Assembly: GCA_022414725.1 (NCBI GenBank)
Contig: CM039463.1
Location: 52,955,465 to 53,019,464 of the forward strand
Length of the DNA: 64,000 nt
From: Microglena sp. YARC
Lineage: Eukaryota; Chlorophyta; Chlorophyceae; Chlamydomonadales; Chlamydomonadaceae
Direction of reading: 5' to 3'
The position numbers were made by a program, and so were the translations under genes. The notes under the pieces were generated by a model that was not told the DNA's origin, did no database searches, and worked only from the letters and a program-made list of their open reading frames with translations. Below, piece after piece: positions 1 to 11,792 of the stretch; position 1 is the first letter of the stretch; the number at the start of each line of letters is the position of its first letter.

Positions 1-190
1 TCTACTTGACACCGCGAGGGTGTATGAGACTCTGTGCTTTAAACAAAAGAAAAAAGCACCCACAAAGCAAAAAAACCCATTACATCAGGGGTGTGTCGAG
101 TACAAGCAAACCAAACTCCCAACCACCGTTTTGGTGTGGTAGGTATTAAACCCCCTAGAGCAGGACCCAGATCTCAACCACCCAATGAAG
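1..190 (-). mobile_element. Non-LTR retrotransposon 3' UTR fragment
   Basis: These bases are a close reverse complement of 15640-15830, which follows the 3' end of a reverse-transcriptase-type reading frame (see 15262-15579). The match runs from the GTCAAGTAGA end at position 1 through the poly-C/poly-A rich stretch to about 190. It is therefore the 3' untranslated end of the same LINE-like family on the minus strand, with its coding part outside the window to the right of the insertion in element orientation or deleted. The two copies bracket segment copy 1 in opposite orientation. Confidence 0.6.
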
Positions 191-1810
191 CAAAGACTCG
201 GCAGTTACAGTTAAGTGATTTGTTCGCGTTTACATTTTCCTGGTAATATTGTTTTTCCCTGCCAAAGACGTCGATTCGGCAAAGTCGGCGATTGCTGGCT
301 GAAGCTATGTAACCAAGTTCAAGTAACAACTATCTGGTCTCGCTCCGGATTGCCCGGAACCCTATTTACCGTACACGTATCCCTACATGTTGATCATCTG
401 GATGCGGAAAAATGGAGAAGAAACGAAAAGAAAATCAGTGTTTTGTTTGCATTTACATTTTCCTGGCGATTCATGTTTGCAACCGCTCAAGACGGCGAGG
501 TGCCAAATTGCTGGCTGAAGCTATGCAACCAAGTCAAAGTTCAAGATGATCTATTCATGTCTTTAGCCTGTCTGATCCGTCTAGTCTGCTCCCTGGTTTC
601 CAAGGGATACCATTCCCTGGTTTCCAAGGGGGATTTGAATTGGAAGACGGTGAGCTGGCTGAAAAACCATACAACAATCCAACCCACTCTAGATGAGGAT
701 CGACTCAAGCTTTCTCAGACATGTAGAGTTTTGATGAATCCCGTTCAACAAACGGCTCAACATCAGAGCTATTTGAACGGCAAAGGTGCCGGGATCGAAT
801 CCCCACGTGTGTGCCTCAGTGCTTGCGGTCACTGTCAACTGCCATGGTAGGTTTGTCCAGGTAAAGTAGCAGCCCGTTCCCTACCACCGCAAGACGGGGC
901 TCCCTTTATACCACCAGGCGTTATCATTACTTTTAGAGTTTTGATTACCCGAACTTACATTAGTCCATCTATCAGTCACAACTAGTCACTACCACATATA
1001 AAATGGAGGTGTATACACAGATACTCACCCAAACATGACCACACGCACACGGCCACACACACACTCAAGGGGTCCTCCAGCAATTTAAATAACTGTGATG
1101 GCCATAACTACTCATACTAGTAATGTAAGTTGTGGTAGCCTCACAGCTTTTTGACTAGGTGCCCAACTACCCCAAGATCATGGCATGACCCATACTAGGA
1201 CTAAGTTACTATGTACGTATGTAACAGTCCAGGGGTAAGCCACATAGACTAAAGGGACTTGCCCAATCGTAGTAGGAAGGGCTTCAAAAGAATAAAACAC
1301 TTCTGAACTGAACCCCAAAAACCGACAGGGGCCTTGAGTTCGTGCTACTGTGATCATTACAAGTACTAACAATACCTACTAGCAATAACTTCCTAGCAAT
1401 AACGCGATTATTAATCCACCTCTTGCGGGCTACGCATGACAGCTTCCTGCCAGCTCCAATAGCCAGCCACTGGGTCAAACCCAAAGCTTGCAGCAGCATT
1501 GGAGTGCCTTCCATGTCGACTTTCAGATGCACTTGCTAGCATCAGGTTTGGCCCAAGGACAGGGAAAGGGAGCTGCATAGAAGCTGCTACGCGTAGCTAA
1601 ACAAATGAGCAACAGCCCTGTTCAGCTCACAACAAGCAGATCTGCTGCCATAGTTGCATATTGTGAGCTAGGGAGACATGCAACAGAAGTCCTAGGCAGC
1701 GTTGCAAGCGACACGGAAATTTGGCGGAGAGTGTTGGCTATCTGAGCGGCTGGTGGCAACGGAATGGAGTGCAGCGGACCAACGCCAATGAGTTACGAGA
1801 CAGTAAATTT
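191..1810. other. Non-coding flank of segment copy 1
   Basis: No supportable gene. A short repeat (FxFTFSW ... NCWLKLCNQV when translated) occurs twice, near 215-330 and 445-545, which creates a chance open frame at 215-850. The whole stretch is matched with small indels by 15960-17580 in segment copy 2. The indels break all open frames between the copies, which argues against coding. Confidence 0.6.
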
Positions 1811-1980
1811 CCTTGGGTACCAAGTTGCCCATCGCGTGCTTAGCCTGGGCAGTATGGCCTTGCTTGCTTCCATCTTGGCCGCGGGCTGCCTGCCCCTTGC
1901 TCTGAGCAATCAGGTGGAATCAAGCAAGGCCAAACCGCCCAGGCTAAGCACGCGTTGGGGACTTTGGCACCCAGGGAAGG
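1811..1980. repeat. Long imperfect hairpin downstream of ARM-RING copy 1
   Basis: The left arm (about 1811-1872) and right arm (about 1916-1980) are reverse complements over about 62 nt with roughly eight mismatches. They share the exact cores GCGTGCTTAGCCTGGGC and GGCCTTGCTTG. The loop is about 45 nt. It lies 115-285 nt beyond the RING stop on the gene's sense strand, so it may be in the 3' UTR. It could be a foldback transposon or a small-RNA precursor; no target duplication was recognised. Confidence 0.7.
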
Positions 1981-2094
1981 AACAGTTGGCTTCGAGTGGT
2001 CGCACGGTCGCACAAACGGACAACGGGGTGACCCTGGGAGCTCCTGACCCCCAGATCGTGGAGCTCCGCCAGAAATGCATGCCAGCCTCACTCA

Positions 2095-5000
2095 CTACTC
2101 GATTACCATATGATCCAAAACCATGGCGCGACAAACAGGGCAAATGGATTTTTTTGCCAGCACCTCATCGCAGCAGCGGGAGCACATGATAACATGGCCG
2201 CAGGGCTGCATGAACACATCTCTCTCCATTTCTAAACACACAATACACATCAGCTCATCATCATCACTCCCACTTGGCTCCGCGCCACCCTTCCCACCTG
2301 CACCACCCTCTTATGCAGGTTGTTGCTGCATCAGATACTTCTCTGCATCCTTGACCACACCCTCAGACACCTGATCAACTGCGAGCTGCTCTTCTTCGCT
2401 CCTCTCCTTCTCCCTCTTCTTCTCTTTCTGCCGCTGCTTCTTACCCTTCTTGGATTTCACCTTGGTCTCCTTCAGAGCTTTCTCCCTCTCCTCCTCTTCC
2501 AACAATTCCTGGGGTGATAGTCAGTGAGAGAGAGAAGATTCGTTACATAAACTCAGCAAATCATTGTTAAGAAAGGCCAACAGAACAGCCTGCCGACCAT
2601 CCAATTTACAACAGGAAACACGAGGGTTTTAAGGCACCCTCACAAACCTGGAAAACAAACTAGGTCAGTCCAAAAGGGGAAACAAAGTAGAGGCGGAAAG
2701 TAGAGCGGAAAAGGGCAAGTGAGGAACACATGTCTGGAGCACTTAATCCATATCCAGGTCCACAACCCCATGACAACCTCAACCACCACCATGATGTACT
2801 TAATCCATATCCAGGTCCACAACCCATGACAACCTCAACCACCACCATGATGTACTTAATCCATATCCAGGTCCACAACCCATGACAACCTCAACCACCA
2901 TCATTGCGTCATCACCACCACCATGATGTACTTAATCCATATCCTGTTGTCATCACCCACCACCCTGCCCATCACCATTAGCCCTCCCACACCATCACCA
3001 TTGCCCCGCCTGCCCTCATCACCATAAGCCCCTCCCACACCATCACCATTGCCCCGCCCGCCCTCATCACCAGTAGCCCCTCCCACACCATCACCACCAC
3101 CCTGCCCATAAACCATCACCATTAGCCCCTCCCACACCATCTCCCACACCATCACCATCGCCACGCCTGCCCTCATCACCATTAGCCCCTCCCACACCAT
3201 CACCATCACCATCGCCACGCCGCCCTCATCACCATTAGCCCCTCCCACACCATCACCATCACCATGCCCGCCCTCATCATCATAAGCCCCTCCCATACCA
3301 TCACCCTCACCATCGCCCTGCCCGCCCTCATCACCATTAGCCCCTCCCACACCATCTCCCACACCATCACCATCGCCCCGCCCGCCCTCATCACCATTAG
3401 CCCCTCCACACCATCACCATCACCATGCCTGCCCTCTATCACCATTAGCCCCTCACACACCATCACCATCAGCATTCCCCCGCCCGCCATCATCACCACT
3501 AGCTCCTCACATACCATCACCATCACCCCGCCCGCCCTCATCACCATTAGCCCCTGCCACACCACCACACTGTCATCAAAATACCACGAGCTCTTACCTG
3601 CATAAGCTTGTCAGGGTCCACAGGATGCACAGCAGAGCTGGTGGCCCCAGCACGGTCAACCATGGATGTTGAACTACCCTCAATTGAAGTCTGTCCACTC
3701 ATACGCTTCCCCTTGGATACGCAAGGCTGGCACGAGCACACGTCCCGCAATGAAGCATGAAGCTTGTCTAGCTTCTGCTGCTGCACCTGAGGTGGGGTGC
3801 TACTAGCAGCCCGGACTGCCAGTAGAGGAGGAATGATGCCAGCCACAGCCAGCTCTCTCTGGATGCTCAGACTAATAGAAGCGAGATGGCTTAGAACACT
3901 TGCAGTCCCAACCAATGCATGCTCTGGAGAATTGACTCGCAACATTGCCAGTAAGGAAAGAAAGGATGTTGCATACGTAAACATATCACGAACACGAGGG
4001 TCAGACAATAATGCCGTGACGATAGATGATGCGCTCAAAAAATACGGAAGCACGAGTGCAAGAATCAGTCATCAATCCCACCAAGGAGAGATGGCACCAG
4101 CATCAGCGAGCAGTTTCCTGTAGTGAGTATTGCAGGCTGCTATTTGCTTAAGAGATTCCACTACCTGCCCCAGCGTATCCCCAAGATCATCATTAAGACT
4201 AATGGACAACAACGCCACCAGGGGGGGAATGCCGCCAGCAGATGCCATCTTAACCTGGTTGTCGCGATTGTTGAAAACTAGATTTGCAAGAAGTAGGCCT
4301 GCACATTCCTGCACCCAATCTGGAGCGCTAGCGGACATCAGCTCAACCAAGGCGGGGATTGCACCGGCATCAGCAATTTTGCCCTGGTTCCTAGAACTGC
4401 CAACTGCTAGATTTGAGAGAGCAAATGCAGCCTTATCTTGCACAGCTGCTGGGGAGCTGGTGGACAGCAGTGCAACCAAGGGAGGGATGGCACCAGCAGA
4501 TACCTCCTTGTCCTCGTTTCTAGCATCGTTGGCAACTAGATGTCCAAGAGCTTCAGCTGCCTCCTTCTGCACATCTGCTGGAGTGCTGGCAGACAACAGT
4601 GCGACCAAGGAAGGGATGGCACTGGCAGCTGCCACCTTGCCCCGGTTTGTTGGATTGCAGCAAACTACATATGAAAAAGCGTATTCCGCGCTCTTTTGCA
4701 CACCTGCTGGAGTGCTGGAGGACAATAATGCAACCAAGGGAGGGATGGCACCAGCAGATGCTACCCTGCCTATCTTGCGAGCATCATTGCCAGCTAGAAC
4801 TCCAAGAGCAGCTGCTGCCTCCTTCTGCACATCTGCTGGAGTGCTGGCAGACAACAGTCCAACCAAGAGAGGGATGGCACCCGCAGACGCCACCTTGCCT
4901 TCATTGTCAGGATAGTTTTCAACCAGCTTTCTAAGAGCATTTGCTGCTACCCCTGGCAAACCTGCTGAAGTACTGGCGGACAACAATGCAACTAAAGGAG

Positions 5001-6360
5001 GGATGGCACCAGCAGATGCTGCCTTACCTTGGTTGGCAGGGTTGCTGTCAACCAGCAATGCAAGAGCAGCTGCTACCTGGGATTGCAAACTTGGTTCCGT
5101 CCTGATTGACAACAATGCAACCAAGGGAGGGAGGGCACCAGCAGATGCCACCTTGACTTGGTTGCCAGGGTTTCCGTCAGCTATACTTGCAAGAGCAAAT
5201 GCTGCCCGAATTTTCACAATTGCTTGGTTGCTGGCGGACAACAATGCAACAAGGGGAGGGATGACACCAGCGGATGCCACCTTGCGTTGGTTCCAAGGAT
5301 TGTTGAGAACCATATTTGCAAGAGCAAATGCTGCCTCCTCTTGTACGCTTGCTGGATTACTGGCGGACAACAATGCAAACAAGGCAGGGATGGCACCAGC
5401 AGATTCCACCTTGCCTTGGTTACAAGTATTGTTGGCAACTATGTTTGCAAGGGCAAGCAGTGCCATCTCTTTGACATCCACTGGAGTGTTGGCTGACAAC
5501 AATGCAACCAAGTGAGGGATAGCACCAGCAGATGCCACCCTACCTTGGTTGTCAGGGTTGTTGGCAACCAGTTTTGCAAGAGCAGATGTTACCTGAGATT
5601 GCACAAGAGCAGTTACTGCCCGGGATTGCACACGTGCTTGAGTGCTGTCAGACAACAATGCAACAAAGGGAGGGATGGCACCAGTAGATGCCACCTTGCC
5701 TTGGTTGTCAGGGTTGTTTTCAACTAGAAATGCAAGAACAGCTGCAGCCTGGGCTTGCAATCTTGGTAGAGTCCTGGCAGACAACAAGGCAACCAAGGGA
5801 GGGAGGGCACCAGCAGATGCCACCTTGCCTAGGTTCTCAGAGTTTTCCCGAACGTTACTTGCAAGAGCATGTGCTGCCTGATATTGCACATCTTCTGGAG
5901 TGTTGGCTGACAACAATGCAACCAAAGAAGGAATGGCACCGGCAGCTGCCACCCTCCCCTGGTTCAGAGGATAGTCCCTACCTAGATTTGCAAGAGCGGC
6001 TGCTGCGTACTCTTGCACACCTGCTGAATTGTTAGCCGACAACAATGCAGCCAAGGGAGGGATGGCACCAGCAGATGCCACCTTATCCTGGTTGTCAAGG
6101 CTGTGGAGGGCTAGAGAAGCAAGTGCCCATACTGCATCAAACTGCACGTTGTGTGGCATATCAGGCGACAACAAGGCCACCAGGTTGGGGATGGCATTGG
6201 CATAGCTAGCTACCTTGTTGCTATCTTCTGTTGCTAGAGCCCTCAATTCACGTACCCCAATGCTCTTGTCAGCGAGGTCGGATGTAGGACTAATTCTCAA
6301 GATGTTGCGGAGAATTTCAGTGTCTCTTAGATGGTTGTCCAAGTCCTCCTCGGCTGACAT
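2095..6360 (-). pseudogene. Armadillo-repeat/RING-finger protein, copy 1 (disrupted)
   Basis: Likely an E3 ubiquitin ligase: ARM repeats bind protein partners and the RING recruits E2. The start is the ATG at 6360 in an ACC-ATG context, with an in-frame stop just upstream. Exon 1 (6360-3598) encodes about 16-17 ARM repeats of 42-43 residues with consensus VASAGAIPPLVALLSAST, then a helical tail. Exon 2 (2508-2095) encodes a charged Lys/Glu coiled-coil stretch and a C3HC4 RING. Donor CAG|GTAAGAG and acceptor CCCCAG|GAATTG join in phase 0 (DKLMQ|ELLEEEE). Predicted length is about 1,058 aa. Lesions compared with copy 2: a 1-base loss near 4083 giving a premature stop at 4072, a compensating extra A near 4037, and TGG AAG replaced by TAA GAG at 2311, before the RING. 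Sequencing error cannot be excluded. The ARM fold is certain; the ligase role is inferred. Confidence 0.85.
2509..3597 (-). repeat. Intron of ARM-RING copy 1, filled with minisatellites
   Basis: This 1,089-bp GT-AG intron contains a 56-bp tandem unit (about 2745-2940, starting AATCCATATCCAGG) and a longer array of 30-50-bp units built on CATCACCATTAGCCCCTCCCACA (shortened here to its first bases, CATCACCATTAGCCCC) at about 2950-3560. The array is purine-poor on the + strand and open in several frames by chance. The same array is present, slightly different in length, in copy 2. Confidence 0.85.
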
Positions 6361-7210
6361 GGTAAAAAGCTAAGTCACAGCTTTTCTTTTCGGCTATGAG
6401 CAGTAGTTACTGAGCAGCTCCCCTGTCTGGCTATTGGGCCAACCACAACACAACCTTGGGCACTTTGAAGCTGACACAATCAGCTGTCCAGAACTGCTGG
6501 AATATGTGGGTGTAGCATAGTCGCTGGCTCAGGTAGCTGCCTAGAAACTGCTCAAAAAGGCCGCAATTACAACCTCAAAGGTAAGCCCTGGATGTCTGCA
6601 AGGATGAGACTCTACCAGCCCTGGACGGATGTTGAAAGACAGTCTGAGGCCTACCTTGTCCAACCCAGAGCTGCTGACCTGCGTGCAGAGATTGGGGGGA
6701 AGGTTGTGCATGAGGCATTGCCGTAGGTAAAGTAGGGATCCATGAGGACATGCGAGCAGTGGATAGGGTATGTGTTGAGTGTTGGCTGGTGTGGTTGTGG
6801 TGGGGTGGGGTTTGAGGGTGGGGTGGGGTAGGGTGGGGAGGTTGTCTGGTTGTGTGGCCTCTGCATTCGTGTCGCTGTGGCCCTGTCCTGACATTGACAC
6901 CTGAGACAGCAGTGGAGAGAGTTTACAACTTACTGACTGAGGGAGCAGTGGATATGGTCAATTTGCACATGCCATCACTATATCAGAGCTTTTCTCGCCG
7001 GCTTTTGCAAGAAGCTTCTAGCTGGCAACATGGCGATAAGACAGTACATGCAACCAGTGTGATAGAGCGTGCCCCCGAGTCACCGCTTACCAGGCAACCA
7101 GGCGCTTTCGTGCCGTAGCTGACAAGGTTTCAGGGTGCTACCAACGCAGATCAGGCAAGGACCCCAAACAAAGAGAGGCAGAGAGATAAGACGCTTTTCC
7201 GGTTGGTAGA
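6361..7210. other. Region upstream of ARM-RING copy 1; empty site of element 2
   Basis: This is the 5' flank of the minus-strand gene and probably holds its promoter, but no motif is decisive. About 6770-6850 is GGGGTGG-rich. ATGAG at 6710-6714 is the undisturbed target of the copia insertion found in copy 2 (22475-26790). Open frames here are broken by indels in the two other copies of this sequence (26791-27280; 47282-47785). Confidence 0.55.
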
Positions 7211-7417
7211 GTGCTGGCAGCTTTGCTCAACACGAACAAGAAGGGAGTTATCAACTGCGACCAGGGCGTGAGGCCGAGTCTTGCGCCAGATCATGTACTC
7301 GAAGAAATGCGTGCTCGCAACGTGCGTTCGGCCTTACCGGGTGTGTGGTGGACTAAGAGAGCAAGGGTACCCAATCCATGTACGACCAATCTTTTGTATT
7401 GGATGAGCTCCGGATGA
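7211..7417 (+). pseudogene. Hypothetical conserved exon, segment copy 1
   Basis: An open frame beginning LAALLNTNKKG and continuing LPGVWWTKRARVPNP is preserved in three places: here, at 27282-27593 (+), and in shorter, shifted form at 46997-47280 (-). Here it stops early after YWMSSG because of a small local duplication (GATGAGCTCCGGATGAGCTC). It is divergent from the ARM-RING gene. The preceding TTTTCCGGTTGGTAG resembles a splice acceptor region, so it could be one exon of a spliced gene. I do not recognise the family, and it may be an old repeat. Confidence 0.25.
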
Positions 7418-7556
7418 GCTCGTGGTAAAAGTTGAAAGGTAACCGTGAAAGCAGTCGCGTGCAGTCGCTCCAAATCCCCAGGCGAGGCGTACTTACAGCT
7501 GTACTTCCTGGTGGTCCTGGTATCAGCAGTGAACAACGGGTAGCCTAAAAACCTGA

Positions 7557-7886
7557 TATCAGTATGAATAGCGGTGCTCTCACTTGTTTTATGTCTTGGT
7601 GACTCCTTGTGTACTCCCTTAGAACTATCGGTCCTGACAGTACTGTGACAGCTTCCTGTTGGCTGCGTCACCGGTCTCTCACTGACACGCTCTGTATTGC
7701 TTGTGCCCGGCTTAAGATTCCTGGCTTAGGTTCTAGTCAGGTTACAGGCATCCGCCTCTCCCACCGCTGGTGTCCTTTGGCGTCCGCCTGTGCTTGTAAC
7801 GTTATTCTCGTCTCCGTGTATAGATTGGCGCGTCTGTTCCGCTGCCTTCATCTCTGTCCACTCCACGGAGTGTATTAAAGCTGATA
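7557..7886 (+). repeat. 5' LTR of element 1
   Basis: It starts TATCAGTATGAATAGCGG, ends TTAAAGCTGATA, and is 330 bp long. It matches 12453-12782 apart from isolated substitutions (for example GCTGCC versus GCTGCT near the end). The 238-bp LTR subfamily of element 2 lacks about 90 bp from its middle. Confidence 0.93.
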
Positions 7887-7900
7887 GGTTATCGGGCTCC
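7887..7900 (+). promoter_or_regulatory. Primer binding site, half-tRNA-iMet type
   Basis: GGTTATCGGGCTCC abuts the LTR. Drosophila copia and yeast Ty5 use a GGTTATG...GCCC primer site complementary to the anticodon arm of initiator tRNA-Met; the match here is good but not perfect. Confidence 0.6.
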
Positions 7901-7925
7901 TCATGGTACCACTGCTTTGCAATGC

Positions 7926-8789
7926 ATCTTATGCGTCGTCCTCTACTTGGCTTCAACGAGCTTCATTCTGGGAAGTTCCGAAGTCCTGACATGACGACAA
8001 ATTGGCTAGACGATTGCGCGCCAACGGCCTTTGCTGCCGGAGAGGAGGATCCTTCCGCCATCGTGGAAGTAACCCCCCCCAATCATTCCTCCATCTTCCC
8101 TTATTTTTCCTCCCCTGCCGTCTGTCGCCTCCTCCCGTCTGTCGTAGATGACTGTGACGTGCAGACTCAAGTCGGCGACTAGCCTGGACATCGGTGGAGG
8201 TTCCCCGTCTTCGTCTGCTCGCGTCCTTGACGTCGCTACCATTTCTCCGGTGTTTGCGGCTCTGCCTGCATACCGGAGGTTGCCAAGCCGACCAAGCTCC
8301 CTGCTGATGTCTACGTCGTCTGTGCCCCCTTTGCTCTGCCCTGCCGACGGTCGGCTACTGGCATGAGCTTGCGCTCTAGTGGCTCTGTGCTACCTTCTGG
8401 AGAATTTTTCGATCAAGCTGGCGGATCGCCGGCACTGCCGTAGGGTTCGCCAGAGGAGAACGACCTACGCGTCTGGACCTGGAGATTCTGGAGGTGGTAG
8501 GAAGCAGGGGGGTATGGTCAGCACCACTACGGGTGCTGCTCCCTCTACCCCCCAACCGGGTCTCGCAGCGCCGGACTTCGCCCATGCTACAGGCCGAAGT
8601 GGACGCCGTCCTGGCCCTAGTCCAGCGGCCGTGGAGGTTCTTTGGCATGATATCTTGGTGGATTTTTTTTTCTCTCTTAGGATCCTTGGGACCCCTGGGT
8701 GCGTTCCGTGGTTCGACAGAGGTCGCGTTCTTTGTCTTCCCGTGCCCCTGGTCCTTCCCCTGGGTGCCCTCCTTAGGTGTATGCCTTAG
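7926..8789 (+). pseudogene. Element 1 gag remnant, intron-less
   Basis: The N-terminal part contains NWLDDCAP and GEEDPSAIVEVTPP, shared with gag of the elements at 31505-32059 and 48330-48430. A second frame (8379-8789, 136 aa) runs without a stop across position 8559/8560. At that point elements 2 and 2' carry a 260-262-bp GT-AG sequence that is absent here. No zinc knuckle is visible. Frames are broken between 8190 and 8379. Confidence 0.5.
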
Positions 8790-8859
8790 CTACATGGGTT
8801 TTGTGCTCAAGTGTTTTAGTTCTGATAGGAATTTTTAGTTAAGTGGTATCGAGTAATGG

Positions 8860-9264
8860 TTGAAATCGGTTGGTGCTGTGCATGAATTATTGATGGTATA
8901 CACTGCTCAGCAGAACGCGACTGTGGAGAGGTACAATGGGGTCTTGCAGAACATAGCTAGGAGTATCCACTTGGAGTCTAGGCTAGCTAAGTCTTTCTGG
9001 CCCTATGCCTTCCTCAGTGCTTGTTACCTACGTAACCGGCTGCCCAATCAGGGTGACAAGACTCTATACGAGTTGTTCTTTGGGGTTCTACCTGATGTGT
9101 CGTTGTTACGAGTGTATAGTTGCCATTGCTCGTTTGAAGTAAATGGGATATTGCGTAACAAGCTAGTCGAAAGGGCGTTATTTGGTAGACTGGTTGGGTA
9201 TTCCCTGGTGAGTAAGGTTTATTATATTTGGGTTTCCGATGTTGCGCCAGGTAGTAGAGAGTAG
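8860..9264 (+). pseudogene. Copia integrase C-terminal fragment (element 1)
   Basis: The frame contains TAQQNATVERYN, the copia integrase motif that includes the catalytic glutamate (family form TPQQNGVAERKN), then SFWPYAFLSACYLRNRLPNQ and the FGVLPDVSLLRVY region typical of the end of the rve domain. The HLDIMGP and most of the RSDRA aspartate regions are deleted upstream, so the fragment cannot be a working integrase. Element 4 has the fuller version at 34395-35040. Confidence 0.85.
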
Positions 9265-10163
9265 TGATGTACTCTCTATATCCAGTTAAGTCCTAGACTG
9301 TCTTCCTGGGCTCTCCCATTAGTATGGGTCCTCGTGCCCGCTTGCATCCCTCCTGTCATCAAACGGTGATATGTTACGTGTCGCCGGTAATTCCCTACGC
9401 CCTTTAGCAACCCCAATTGTTGATGGCTGTCCTGGGTGGGGTGTATCCAGATTGCATCCCAGGTCAGGGACTGATCATGCTGTATTGTGTGTGAAGTTTT
9501 AGGGCGGGTGGGAGTTGTACTTCCGAATTTTAATTTAGCCGAATCTCAGGGGGTCGCCAGGCCCTCCTCTGCGCCACATTCCGTCGGCGAAGCTCTAGGA
9601 TTAGGACAGCCTCAGGTCATAGTGGTGCCTGATATAGGTCCACTGTCTAATAGTCGCCACCCCCGTCCACCTGTTCGGATGGCTTCAGGCGTTGTTGATC
9701 CCTTCGCCTCCTGTCGTCCCTGGTGGTTTATACCGGACAAGGCATTGCGATGATTCAGCCGTCACGTGGAGTGAGTGATGATCTTGAACACTAGTCTGGC
9801 TCTGATACTGCGTATGGCTGGGATGTTACAGTCAACCCAGGATTCATTGATTTAGAGGCAAAGAATGCCGACCCTGCAGGCAGTGCTCAGCCTGTCCTGG
9901 GGGTTGTACTACCTGCTAGCCCCCTTGGGGCTGTCAAATTGATGGTGCTGATGGTTCTCAGACGTAGGTTAACATGGCCCTATGTGTGGGTGCCTATTCC
10001 TCAGCACCTCCTAGACTGACTTATAGGGTAGTCTAGATTGGTGGAGCGTTACGACGCTTTGTTTAGGCAGCTTCCTTTCGGCTGTCTTTCTTGGTTTTGG
10101 TGGAAGGTGGTAATTAATTCAGACCACCGTTATAGCGTCTTGATGGTTTCTGACTCTTAGTTA

Positions 10164-11792
10164 CATAGGCAGATGGTTCATTCGGTGGAGCTCATCATAG
10201 ATTAGCTATTTCTTTTTACTCCACTCTGTTTTTAGATCACCAGCCCCTCAAGTGATTAGAACTTTTTGTGGAGTGTAGTAGTTATTTCCCTTTGGATTTT
10301 ACTGTAATTTGGTGGGCTGGGTCATCTTGCAGTTGTACTTGCAGATGTACTTGCAGTTGTACTTGCAGATGTACCACCGCTCACCTCTTTCTTGTTCTTC
10401 CGAGTGTATTTCAAGCGCCCTTTCATTCCTTCCTTTGCAGTAAATTCTTTGAAGTCCTTTTTCTGCGTTTCCTATTTTTCAAGTGGACAATAAGTTGTAT
10501 GTACTACGGTTGTACATCTTACCTTCTATTGATCATTGCACTGTGTTTCCTTTGTTGGTTACAAGTTTCTTGAATTTTAACTTCGCATCCTTTGGATTTT
10601 TCAGTTGCTGCAGGTTTGGTTTGCTTGTGGTTAGGCGCTTGGTTTGTCTTGAGTGCACGAGTTCTTTGCGGTGCGATACCCACCTCCTAGACTATTTTTG
10701 GTTTCCATAGGCAGATGGTTCATTCGGTGGAGCTCATCATAGATTAGCTATTTCTTTTTTACTCCACTCTGTTTTTAGATCACCAGCCCCTCAAGTGATT
10801 AGAACTTTTTGTGGAGTGTAGTAGTTATTTCCCTTTGGATTTTACTGTAATTTGGTGGGCTGGGTCATCTTGCAGTTGTACTTGCAGATGTACTTGCAGT
10901 TGTACTTGCAGATGTACCACCGCTCACCTCTTTCTTGTTCTTCCGAGTGTATTTCAAGCGCCCTTTCATTCCTTCCTTTGCAGTAAATTCTTTGAAGTCC
11001 TTTTTCTGCGTTTCCTATTTTTCAAGTGGACAATAAGTTGTATGTACTACGGTTGTACATCTTACCTTCTATTGATCATTGCACTGTGTTTCCTTTGTTG
11101 GTTACAAGTTTCTTGAATTTTAACTTCGCATCCTTTGGATTTTTTCAGTTGCTGCAGGTTTGGTTTGCTTGTGGTTAGGCGCTTGGTTTGTCTTGAGTGC
11201 ACGAGTTCTTTGCGGTGCGATACCCACCTCCTAGACTATTTTTGGTTTCCATAGGCAGATGGTTCATTCGGTGGAGCTCATCATAGATTAGCTATTTCTT
11301 TTTACTCCACTCTGTTTTTAGATCACCAGCCCCTCAAGTGATTAGAACTTTTTGTGGAGTGTAGTAGTTATTTCCCTTTGGATTTTACTGTAATTTGGTG
11401 GGCTGGGTCATCTTGCAGTTGTACTTGCAGATGTACTTGCAGTTGTACTTGCAGATGTACCACCGCTCACCTCTTTCTTGTTCTTCCGAGTGTATTTCAA
11501 GCGCCCTTTCATTCCTTCCTTTGCAGTAAATTCTTTGAAGTCCTTTTTCTGCGTTTCCTATTTTTCAAGTGGACAATAAGTTGTATGTACTATGGTTGTA
11601 CATCTTACCTTCTATTGATCATTGCACTGTGTTTCCTTTGTTGGTTACAAGTTTCTTGAATTTTAACTTCGCATCCTTTGGATTTTTTCAGTTGCTGCAG
11701 GTTTGGTTTGCTTGTGGTTAGGCGCTTGGTTTGTCTTGAGTGCACGAGTTCTTTGCGGTGCGATACCCACCTCCTAGACTGTTTTTGGTTAG
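10164..11792 (+). repeat. 543-bp block present three times in tandem
   Basis: The units start at about 10164, 10706 and 11250, each with CATAGGCAGATGG, and are nearly identical. Each contains a small nested repeat (TTGCAGTTGTACTTGCAGAT twice). Element 2 and its inverted copy hold a single unit (23460-24000 on the minus strand). The open frames of 101 aa at 10268, 10811 and 11354 are the same chance frame repeated. Confidence 0.95.

Noticed and set aside
215..850. 211-aa open frame at the left edge
   Set aside because: Built from a duplicated non-coding repeat; the matching region in segment copy 2 (16000-16600) has stops and indels.
1764..2189. 141-aa open frame, repeated at 17536-17961
   Set aside because: It overlaps the RING exon on the other strand and runs through the hairpin. 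Conservation is explained by the recent segment duplication.
2745..3560. Repeat array as CRISPR
   Set aside because: Units are contiguous, degenerate and of varying length, with no unique spacers, in a eukaryotic intron.
4130..6035. Many plus-strand open frames rich in NNATKGGMAPADATLP-type repeats
   Set aside because: Antisense shadow of the ARM repeats; the same in 19898-21801.
6541..6900. 119-aa minus-strand frame shared with 26745-27042 and 47536-47856
   Set aside because: The frame is broken differently in each copy, and it includes a simple CCCCACC repeat; no domain.
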